DNA of 64,000 bases from Gigantopelta aegis (taxonomy: Eukaryota > Mollusca > Gastropoda > Neomphalida > Peltospiridae): contig NC_054701.1 in the NCBI RefSeq assembly GCF_016097555.1, positions 62,282,543 through 62,346,542 on the forward strand, given 5' to 3'. Shown here one piece after another: positions 42,101-54,464 of the stretch (positions within the stretch are counted from its first letter, which is position 1; each line of letters opens with the position of its first letter). The notes below the pieces were generated by a model, which ran no database searches, was not told the origin of the DNA, and was given only the letters and a program-made list of their open reading frames with translations. Position numbers and translations under genes: made by a program.

Positions 42101-45100
42101 GTTCAGAAATATTTGATAAAGTATATTTGTTTATTTTGGCATTAATGTATATCTTACATTCCAGCAACATATACGGACTAAGTGGCTATAATTTATATTT
42201 TTAATAGTTTATTCCAAGTTAAATCTTGTATAATTCGTATCGACATTAACAGTACTTGTGCCTAATTTACAAAGCTCTCTTCACATCATCATTGCAAGTC
42301 TTTTGTATTGCACTGCAAGATAACAAAAGCATAGCTGCCAACATTTAAAAACGGGAAAGAGTAATAATTTTCGCGTGAATTGTGACCCGTCGTATAAACT
42401 CTTTTGCTGTGTAAAATATCCAGATATTTGTTTATGAATTGTTTTATCGCTGGCCTCAACGATGTCCTGGTGTTTCTTCGTTTTGATGTGCCTTTGGCAA
42501 TCATTTTTCCCGCCATGGGCAACAGAAAAATTAACACGACATAAAGTGCTAAATGCACTAGTATTACTAACAGAACTGGCCTTCAAAACAGGCCACTCAT
42601 TGCTGTAGTCCTGTTTATACTTCTGTACTACTTTTGGCTTTTTCTGAGCTTTGCACAGTTCATATGGCTCTGATCGTTCGCATTTTTTCGACATCTTTAC
42701 AAAATGGCGTCGTTTCACAAGCTACGTGTATCCCGAAGTGCGTTGCGCGCGCAAAAAAAACTTCCCTGCGCATTTGCGGCTAGTTGGACGAGTCCAATTT
42801 ATGTAATTCGTAGGGGTGGTAGGTTATTAAAAAAAAAAAAAAAAACCCCAGGAAAACGCGGATTTGCCATAATCTTTCAGATTACGGGCGTAATGGCGTA
42901 ATAAGAGATGGAAAATCGTAATGATTCCGCCTAAATCGTAATGGTTGGCAGCCCTGCAAAAGTTGTGAGAGTTTAGTGGAGTAGGACCATGGGCCCATAT
43001 TTTTGGAGCTATCTTAGCACTACAAAATTGTAAAACTGTTGTATGCTATATTGTGACTATAGCACACACCATAGTGATGTCATAGCTTAGATGGTTTTAC
43101 AATTTCGTTGCTGTATTATGGCTTTGAAAACCTGGGCCCTGATCCTTTAAAATAGGTATACATGTATGTGCATGAATGAAAACGTTATGTTAACCCCAAT
43201 ATGTTGACCAATCAAGTTAGCCCATACCGATATATTACAGGTTTGTTACCAAAAATAGTGCATGACAATGTTATTTCACTGTGATCTCACTCATAGGTAG
43301 GTAATAAATATAATATTGGTGCATGTGAACTCACCACAGAAGATCTCATTGTTTGCATCAAGTAGACTACTGATCTTGAGTGGAACGAATATCGGGCCTC
43401 GGAGAGGGTCAGAGTTCTCCGTGTTCGGTAAGGCGAAAGGGTCAACAGGAACAGGAAGCAGGTGAAAGCCGCACGACCCGGCTTTCCTCATCCACGTGTA
43501 CACCTGGAGAGACAGTTATCACAAGTAACATCATGGGCTGATAATTGGAAATAAAATGTGGCTTTAACAAAAAACAAAGTTTTAAAATTTAAAACTTTTT
43601 AAAAAGAAAAAGAAAGAGAGGTATTTTCATTTGTATTTAATCAAATTATATAGCTTTTTAGCAACCCCATTACAAGTATACCCCCACCCTCCAAAAAAAA
43701 CACCCCACACACACTACAATCAATGATGTCATTAATAGATGACAAACAGTGATATTTCACCACCTTTTTAATAAATTTTCGTTGGGTATAGAATTACAAA
43801 GAACAAATTTAATACTTCTTGACCAAATGTTTATATTTTACAATCTATTTTGTGGATGTTGTCAACACTGTTATATAGGGGTCAGTAAACTTCTTCCTGA
43901 TCAGGTCAGGTCATAGGGCTTAATGTGCACATTCAAAGCAAACTATTGTAGCGCATACCTGTCATGGGTGCAGGTGTCAGCCCATGTCGGCTCCTCTGTC
44001 CATGACAGAAAAGGGTTTGGGGTGGGTGGTAGGAGGGACCGCCAGTGCTGGCAAGTTTAAGAGAGCACCAGCACCCTGACCAGGATCGGTAGCATTTTGT
44101 AGTGCTATTGAATTTTGAATGTCCCATAGGTTTAAGTCCAAAATATAAAAGATTGCAGACTTGTTATGAGATAATTTGGCACAAAATTTGTAACGGTTCA
44201 TGGAAAAGATATGGAGCTATTTGAGTAATTTTGACTTAGCTTGCCGAATTGTAACTCATCTTCCTAATTGCTGAATATTAGCTTATTAATTTAAATTCTA
44301 CTTGAGCAGTGTAACCATTTTGTACCAGATCCCCAAGCAGACATCCCGTGGTGACCATCCACTGGACCTGCAGCTCAAAGGCACACGCCGGGCTGTAGTA
44401 GGCGTGGTAACGCGCAGTCGCCCACTCGGGACGCTTGCTCTTCCCAGCGTCCACGTCCACATTCACGTACTTGTGTAGCAGTGTCGCTGAAATGAGAAAC
44501 CAGGTTTCAACAAACGAACGTGAACCTCTGTATGGACAGGGTCATTAGATCTTATCAATTTGCACGGTGATGCATAAACAGATATAAAATGACTTAATGC
44601 AGATGAAGTTGAGCTACAATTGGCTCAGTATTTGGATGAGGATCACCTATATCAATAGGCCTACAACGCTAAGTATCAGTTCTCACCTAACAAAGTTCAT
44701 GTTAAAGGTGGGCTCCATATAAAATGAATTAATAGCCTTTCAAATGGAATATTTTGTTCAGTAGCGATTCGCTACACAGGTTTCAGAGATCGCTACACAA
44801 TTTTAAGACATTAAACAGTAGTTGCTAATCAATTTTCAATTGACTAGAAATATCGCTAATCAAGATTTTAAAAACAAAAGGTTCCCTGACAGTATTAGGG
44901 AAGGAAGGAAGGAAATGTTTTATTTAACAACGCGCTGAACACATTTTATTTACGGTTATATGGCGACAGACATATGGTTGAGGACCACACAGATATTGAG
45001 AGAGGAAACCCGCTGTCACCACTCTTTTCAATTAGCAGCAAGGGATCTTTTATAGGCACCATCCCACAGGCGATAGTACATACCATGGCCTTTGTTACAC

Positions 45101-48100
45101 AAACAACAGTATTAGGGAATATGATATATAAATTCCACTCTACAGACATCCTTTAAGTTTGCACTAAAGAAATTTATGGCACATGTTTAAAGGGTTGTAC
45201 CTGATATTTTAGGTAACATTTTAATTAATAAAAATATTTATGCTATTTTTTTTGCTGAATAGAATATTGATGTTTCTACATCCAATTTGTTTCCCAATGA
45301 TTTTGGACTCATTAAAAATATAGGACACTGTAAACATTAGAACCGGCGTCATGGCATACCATCGGTCTACAGACTGGTAGGTACTGGGTTCGGATCCCAG
45401 TCGAGGCATGGGATTTTTAATCCAGATACCAACTTCAAACCCTGAGTGAGTGCTCCACAAGGCTCAGTGGGTAGGTGTAATCCACTTGCACCGACCAGTG
45501 ATCCATAACTGGTTCAACAAAGGCCATGGTTTGTGCTATCCTGCCTGTGGGAAGTGCAAATAAAAGATCCCTTGCTGTTAATCGGAAGAGTAGCCCATGT
45601 AGTGGCGACAGCGGGTTTCCTCTCAAAATCTGTGTGGTCCTTAACCATATGTGTGACGCCATATAACCGTAAATAAAATGTGTTGAGTGCGTCGTTAAAT
45701 CAAACATTTCTTTCTTTCTGTAAACATTAGATGACCAGAAACACATCAGATATACAGCCAATGATATCAAGGAGAAATAGTAATTAATATATAATTGTAA
45801 TCATTTAAAACACTCTTTTTAGTAAAATATATGTTACAATATTCCATAATTTGTACGTACATTTAATGCCCAAATTTAATTAATTTGTATTTTTTATTTG
45901 GAATTATTATAAATTTGTAAGTTACATGTACATTTATTTTGCTCAATGACACCACTAGAGCATATTGACTTATTATTCATTAAATCGGCTACTGCATGTC
46001 AAACATTTGACAATAGTGACATATAGTCAGGAAACCAGTTTTCCATTTGCATCATGGGATCTTTTATATACACTCTGGCATAGAAAGAATAAAAGAAAAA
46101 CAGTCTCAATAATACATTTCAATGAATGAATGAAAATTTAACAACCCCTCAGCACAACGAATGAATGAATGAAAATTTAACAACCCCTCAGCACAAAAAA
46201 TTAATGAATGAAAATTTAACAACCCCTTAACAAAAAATTAATGAATGAAAATTTAACAACCCCTAAGCACAAAAAATTAATGAATGAAAATTTAACAACC
46301 TCTCAGCACAAAAAATTAATGAATGAAAATTTAACAACCCCTCAGCACAAAAAATGAATGAATGAAAATTTAACAACCTCAGCACAAAAAATTAATGAAT
46401 GAAAATTTAACAACCCCTCAGCACAAAAAATTAATGAATGAAAATTTAACAACCTCTCAGCAGAAAAAATTAATGAATGAAAATTTAACAAAGGGAAGAA
46501 TAATAAACTTACTCTTTATATTATATTAGTATTACACTTTGTAGAAGCATCACGAGGGGTTTATGGGTTTTATAGCCTCTGTGGTATAAGAGCATACAGA
46601 CGGTATAAAAATCCATAAACCCCTCGTGATGCTTCTGAAACAAATTTATCTTGCCGATATGTTTAATTACAAGATTTTCTTCAAACACATCCAGGTGTAT
46701 TAATAATGTTCAAACAAACAAAATTTCAATAGCAACATCATGTACCCAGTTTAGCATTATTGTAAGGAGATGTAAAGTGACAGTTTTCTGTTATTTAGTG
46801 TTAAACTTGTCATAAAATGTTAGTTTAATACATTTCATTATACAGAAGAATATATAGGATTTAGTTTTTTGACAATTATCAGTGCAAAGTAACTTAAATT
46901 TAAAGCAATACTCAGAACAGTGTGTAAAGTGGTTTACGTTGTTTCTATATAGGCCTACATGTATGAGTATGTATATAAAAAATAAAGGCTTTTAGAAAAC
47001 AAATTAGCTGGGGTAATAAATAGAATAACAAACTTGGTACCAGTTATTATCAAATTTATTTCCCTCGTAAAAATTAATTAATTTGGGACATAAATTTGAT
47101 AATAACTGGTAACTCGTTTATTATTCTCTGTATATGTAACTCGTTTATTATCCTCTGTATATGTTAGAAAATAAGTGATTTCATGGATACTAAACAATTC
47201 GACTGTTGGTAACTAGATGAGTCCATCAGAGACAGATCAGATGAGGAAAAACAGAAAATGAGTTGGCAGTGTCCGCCTAGCATGTTACAGAGCACTCAAG
47301 TTAACTGAAGGCAAAGCAAATATAGCTAATTCGTTGCAGCCAATTTGACATCACTTGTTTAAGCTGTGAGTCCTCTATAGATTCTCAAATAAAATTAATA
47401 CTGTTTACTAAGTTAAACACAAAATATAGATTTTTAGCCAAAAACAAAGAAGAAAAGAAAGATGTAAGATAAGCTGGTGTCCTGACGAAACTAAAGCAAG
47501 CAGCATTTGCTACTCGAGAATGGTAAAAATATCTTACAAGAATAACATGGTTTTGGATTTATTCCAAAGTTTAAAATTGATGTGGAAAAGACAAAGATAA
47601 ACATATTATATGTAGCATTCAGAACACATCATCTGAGCTGCAATCAGAAAAGTTGGCCATTTATATAACAATACTAGATCACATAGTATACACATTAAGC
47701 AGCTTGTGTTACTATTAATGTCACAATGGGCTTTATATTAATAATTATCAAACTGATGATGATTATGTGTTGATTTCAGATAATAAGAAAAAAAAAAACT
47801 TGCCTATCTACAATGTACACATTGTATTCCACAAAATTAATATACAGTTACAGTGTATTTATTAAGCTTAAGACTAAATTATTAATATGTCAATCTGAAG
47901 ACCACTGTGCTCTATAAGCCAGAAATTATACACATTGCTATCTTTTATATACAAAGTAATTGTACGGTACAATTTACTAAAAGCATAGACGATGAGTGTT
48001 GTGAAAACTACTGTGTATCCCTTCTCTCCCACCCCAACTAAAACCATGTCAAGCAAGCTGAAATAAGATATAAGAAAGGTTTTCATACATCTCGTATAAA

Positions 48101-51100
48101 AATGTTCAATGAAAAATAGTATTTAAACTTTTAACATTAAAAATTAATGCACTTTTGCGAGGAATAAGATATTACCATATGAAGTTCTCTCATTGTATAC
48201 ATGTAGTATGATTTATACAAGTTGGGGTTTTTTTTAATTAAAAGCAGATGATATTAATTAGTCCAAATATTTTGTAAATTTTGGTGGCAAAAATAAAATA
48301 ATAAACATGGATGCCTGATACATGGCTACTGAGAAAGCCATTATTTTATTGCACTAAATATGTAAGAATTACAGATTCAAATGTAAATCCTTTAATGATA
48401 ATTTAAATATAAGAAATTAAATGGAAATCCATAAAAATCTGTTTAGTATTGTACCCAGACTCATCAATTAAACAATCTAAACTGCATAAATATTTCTTGC
48501 AAATATATTAATAAATTTAAAGTAAAAAATATTAATAGAAATAAATTGCCAGAGTTTACTTGTTATATGTAAAGTGTAGAAAACACAGAAGTTGTAAGTA
48601 ATTAAAACAGAAATAATGGTAAACTCTGCTTTGTGTCTTTCTAACAGGTGTAATTTATAAACATCAGATTTAGTTTAAAAGTGTAAACAATGTAGGTTAA
48701 AGGTGCACTAGCAACAGTACTGACCCCATAAAATCAATATTATACTGTAAATGACTGCATGCTTGAAATAACATCTGGTGGGTTTTAGGTGATGTTGTTT
48801 TTTAAACTCACCTTTCTTTGCCCAGAGAATTATTTTGCCTGAAAATAATTTATTATCAAAAACATACAACAACAAATCATGAACACCAATTCATCCATCA
48901 CAGTATCGGTTTCAATATAAAAGCATTAAACTACTCTTGGTTTCGATGTAATCACTGGGCTGTACCTAGCCAAAATATTCAGTGTACAGGGCAGCACATA
49001 CCAATGCATTTGATACACCAGTTGTTGAATACTAGTTGAAATGGTGAAAAAAAGCCCAATCAGATAATTTTTAGAAAAAAAAAGGAAATTAGTCACATGA
49101 CCGGAACTAGAGGGAGCATACAGTAGAAGAATTTAGGCCATCCCATTGGCTTTTGGGATGTTCGGACCAGACTACTAGCCATGGGTGGGGGGGTGGGGGG
49201 GGGGGGGGGGGCAGTGCACTTGTTTGAGGACAGGTAATGTTGAAAATAGTCCTCCGAGGGGATTCGATACTATAACCAAAGCATCTCAGGTGAGAGTTTT
49301 CTGATTGAGCCATATCCCATCTCCTTCAAAATTTCATTTTTGACCAGCTGGAGAAGACGCTATATTACTGTACTCAGATTCATGTTTTTTCCCTCATGGA
49401 CAATCTCTCCCCCTGGATTGTTTAGGTCCTGAATGAGATAAAATGATGGGCCATAGCCCAGACTTGGACATATCCATCGAGGAATCTTGAAGAATGTGCC
49501 CAAGACAGTTGTGCTTGAACCTTCGGTTGACATAAGCATGAGTCAAATGGTTGATTGATTGATAGCCAAAATAAGTTAATGATCAACTGCCTTGATATGG
49601 AAAACAAGTCTTCTGCTATGTTTTGTAATACACTGAATCTAATAATCTAGCTCTTGGCACTGATTGGAATGTTGTACAGCCCAGTTTGATCATCACATAA
49701 GGGTTGTTCCAGAATGGATTACTAGGTGGGGGAGGGGGAGAGAGGAGCAGGGAACAATTTGTTTTTAAATACCCATCACCCACAAAAAAATTGAAAATGA
49801 TGTAAATTTATCATGTATGCATAAAAAACAAATGTAGCAGGCCCACAGGGCATAAAAGAATAATTACAGTGTCTCCCACCTAACCCCCAACCCAAATTTT
49901 GGAACAACCCTAACTACATCTATAAAATGACCTGCAATGATGATAAAGCCTGTGGAAATCATTAATAATTCTGATGCCAGACCTACTGACAATGAGATAA
50001 CTTAATTCTAACAAAAGAACAGACACATAGACAATGATCATTTCTAAGTACAGCCTCCAAGAGTCCAAAATACTGAACTTGAGTATTTGAGGGTCAAACC
50101 TAGATAATGAGACTAAGGAATAAAGTAAAATAGCATTACGAATTTTAATTCCAGCACCAAACATGGATGCCAAATCATACCATTGTAATACATGTCATTC
50201 CACACATTTGACTTTTGTTTTCCCTGCATGTCTCGTAGCCCCTGTAATGTAACTGTCAGCAAGCATATGGCAAAATGATGTAAAAGAAATATAATTAAAT
50301 GAGAGAGAGAGCTCTTTCTTGCGTGGGTACTCGAGTCTTGTGAACATGCCCGAGTACTCGAGTACTCATGGAGACCCTATTTCTAAGTGTGACCTTTGAT
50401 GATGATAAAATGTGTGGAATATTTGAAGAACACTCAATGACTTATGAGACAATATTACAGTTTATCTTGCATGAGTGAAATGATGAACTGTTATTTACAA
50501 CCATTTGTCATGGACCACTGGTTCATACAGTAAAAAAAATATTTTTAAATCAGAGAATGGGTCCACCAAGGGGATTTGATCTCATGATCAAAAGGACCTC
50601 AGGCGAGTGTCTGCCGAAAGAGCTAGATTATAATTCCAACAAAGAGAAAGTGAATATATTGTGTGTACCAAGCTGCTGTCCCCATCCTTGTTTCACCATC
50701 CCAGTCTGGACCCGCCAGTCTTCAATGGTTACATTCGCTGAGTGTGAGGAATCCGATTCCTGCTGGGTCGTGTCGGGAAGAAAGAATTTTCCAGAACCTT
50801 CCGCCGTCTGCTCCTCATCTGCGTCTGACGTGGGCACACAGGTTACCTCCATCACCTCATTCTGGAACAGCATGTTGTAGTGACAGTTCGGGTATGGAAG
50901 ATTCAGCGTCTCTGAAACAGTAAACACACTGGTATGTTTTGTTTTAAATATTAAAAATCAAGACTTCAAAACCCAGAACAGTGAAAAATTGTGATCCTCA
51001 AAATGTCAAGAAGGGGAATATCATAGTTGTCAAAAATAATGTATGTTAGTGGGCAAGTGTGGTTTATTCAGATGTAAGGTGTTGTGTTTCAAGGGCATGC

Positions 51101-53917
51101 TAGGATGGGGTTGTGCTCATTCCCCTCCAAAAGAAAAGTTCGGCCCTGTGCTTATAAAGGTTTTAGAGACTAGATTCAAGACTCTAATGGAAATGTTTTA
51201 TTTAACGACGCACTCAACACATTTCGTTTATGGTTATATGGCATCGGACACATGGTTAAGGATCACACAGATATTAAGGGAAGAAACCCGCTATCGCCAC
51301 TCCATGGGCTACTCTTTTCGATTAGCAGCAAGGAATCTTTTATATGCACCATCCCATCAATAGGATAGCACATACCACGGCCTTTGACGTACCAGTCATG
51401 GTGCACTGGCTGGAGCGAGAAATAGCCCAATGGGCCCACTGACAGGGATCGATCCCAAACCGACCGCACATGAAGCGAGTGCTTTACCACTGGGCTACAT
51501 CCTGTCCCAAGACTCTAATGGAGTCTGAGAGTTAATATCATGGCAAAGCTATACAAATTGCATGCATATGTTATAAAAGATTTAAAGTATATACTCTAAA
51601 GTCTTATAAGCATGGACTCTTGGGTTTTATATTCATGATTTGAACAGCTATGAGGTGCACTCCAGGAAGCAAGAGAAAACACAGCTTCAAAAATAAAATG
51701 ATAATAACATGAAAAAACAGGATTAAAAGTAAAATGCAGGCTGTTTGTTTGATGTGGAGCATGTACAGTGAAAAAAAACACAAGCAGCCCCAGATAAGGG
51801 AGCTTAGAGGGATCTCCAAGCCTTCAAGGGCCTATTCAGAATTTTAATGTTTAAAAGGATTTGTTTCTGTCATAATCAAGTATGTGGTATGGCCAGTATT
51901 AACATTTTTAACAGCAAAGAACTGCAAAATGAAGTTAACTTATTCTGCTGGAAAGCAGAAAGAGGTAGTTACTTGACTGGAAGTGGATGCTGTACCTTAG
52001 ACACAATAGGGTAGGTAGGTATGTAACAGAAAAATCAATTTCCACTGAGGGGTTTCGAACCACAGACTCTCAGTGCGAGAGTCCAGCGCTCTACTAACTG
52101 AGCTAATAGGGAAATTCCCACTAGCTACTGCCAGTAGGAGCACTTTATACCAACACTACTACAGGTAGATAGGTATTAACATGCACATTTAGAGCAAGCT
52201 GTTGTAGTGCACGCCTGTCGTGGGCGCAGGTGCTGACTTTCGCCAGCTCGTTCAGTAGAGAAGATCAGAGCTATTTTACTGGTTGTTGGGATATTTGGAC
52301 TGGTCCATGGTTATGAGGTGGGGAGAATGCATTTAGCACTTATTGAGACATCAAAAATGAAAACAAAATCACCAAAAGAAGCTTCATTCACACTCTGAAC
52401 TCCTTATCCTTCAAATGCCATCCACCGTAAAGATGATGAATGAGAGGAAAAATTATTTCATAATTTGAATTTCAAACTGAAGAAAAAATTCAGTTAGATC
52501 AACTTCACAATTAAATATTGTTTGCTGTCAACCAACTCACTAAAATGTTTTATAAAGGAAATGTTTTATTAAACGATGCACTCAACACATTTTATTTATG
52601 GTTATATGGCATTGAATATATGGTTAAAGGAGACCGGACACTAAAAGACATGTAGTGTGTAATGGATTAAGCTAGCGTCAAAGGCCGCATTACTCTAACG
52701 CCCGGCTCGCTGCGAGGCATCGGTCAGCTGCGCGTCTTAGGTTTGGGGTAAAAACAAAAGTGGGCGGGATTATGCATAGATCTGAACGAAAGCGAGGCAA
52801 TACGTCATTGGTGAGAGTTACCAAGCAATACCGGTACACGTGTTGATTCTTTGGTTGTGCCTTTTAGTCGTCTTTTTTTTTTTTAGTCTCCAGGTTTATC
52901 GGAAATTTAATTTACAAGATAATTAGTGTTAGTATATACTGTCGACGTAATTATATGATGGTTAACTGCGCAGTGTTTAACTGCAACAGTAACAACAATG
53001 CATCCCAAGACACGGCCAACATCATGGTTTCGATTTCCAAAAAAACGAAAGTTGTTTTAAAACATGGACGCATTATTGTCGTCGAACGGGCTTTACACCA
53101 ACTAAATACAGCAGGTTATGGTACATTTACAATGTGAAAATTAAAACAAGTGTGTACTTAAGATATACATTAAAAATAGGTATTGCAATTTGTTCACATA
53201 CGAATATTTAAACCACATTTATTTACCTATAATTAAATAATTAATTTTCACCGACAGCCCATAACGACTCCATACTAACATCTCTTTATCTAGTTGGTTT
53301 GTTAACCTCATAACAAAACACCTTCAAAAAGTGAATTATTACGTTATTTAACAATGTTTATAGTCAGTTCAGTATGTTGTCATTAAAATTAAAATGCCAA
53401 CACTTTGGCAGGAACAACATATGTACTGTGGCCAGAAGGAATGATGGTTAATTAGTTTTAAAGCTAATGTCGATTATTAAAGCATAATAAAAGTGGTCTT
53501 TTCAATGCTTTCTGTATGTCATATTAAAAATACTCTACACCAAATAATTACTTTAATACCTACCCTGGGTTTCTGCCAGAGGGTGCAGAGGGTAAACTTA
53601 CATGTATGTACTAAAAAATCTCAGAAATTAATGTATATATATATATATATATAATGTTTTATTTTTTCAATAGATTATAGTAACATAATTGCTGTTTAAA
53701 ATTTATAAAAGTGCATGAAATAAAATGTTCAATAAAAAAAAAAAAAAAATCAAACCTATAACCACCCAATATACTCCTTTGAATATATTTAATTTTTACA
53801 GGCCCGTAGGAACGACTTGGGGGGGCACTGACGGACCGGGTATAAACTCTACATCAGTTTGGTTACAATGGCAAAAATTAATGTGATAAAGAAAAGCTCA
53901 CAAGTAGGGGGCACCCG

Positions 53918-53948
<31 letters not shown>

Positions 53949-54433
53949 AGTTCCTACGGCCCTGTTTTATTACATACCCTCAACTTATTTTCTGGCAGAA
54001 AACCTGGTACCTTTGGCAGAGGTTGAAACAATTGGTCGTCTAATTTTCGACTGTTACCATAAAATAATATAATTAATCACTTTCGGCATCTAGCAATTTA
54101 AAGCAAAATTAACAATAGTTACCACATGGAATAAGCATCATATATTATTTTGTTTTACCTGTAATATGTTTTACCTGTAATATATTTTCATCAGGACTTC
54201 CTTCTTCCTCCATGAATGATTAAAGAAAATAACACTGGATATATTGTAATTATTTTTATTTTATTCCAATACATAACAAATGTGTTTTATGTCAGTATGT
54301 GGAGCAAACTACCTGAAACAGTTGGTTTGAAATCATGATTACAAAATCCTAAAGATAAAAGGAACTGGCTCCTAACCTCACCCTCTACATATTATCTACA
54401 TTTGTATAGGCCTGTAGGAACGATATTTGAAGT

Positions 54434-54464
<31 letters not shown>

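Noticed and set aside
52040-52115. tRNA gene on the minus strand
   Set aside because: Good A and B boxes, but the acceptor stem does not pair and the sequence continues into a repeat body seen elsewhere, so it is a SINE head.
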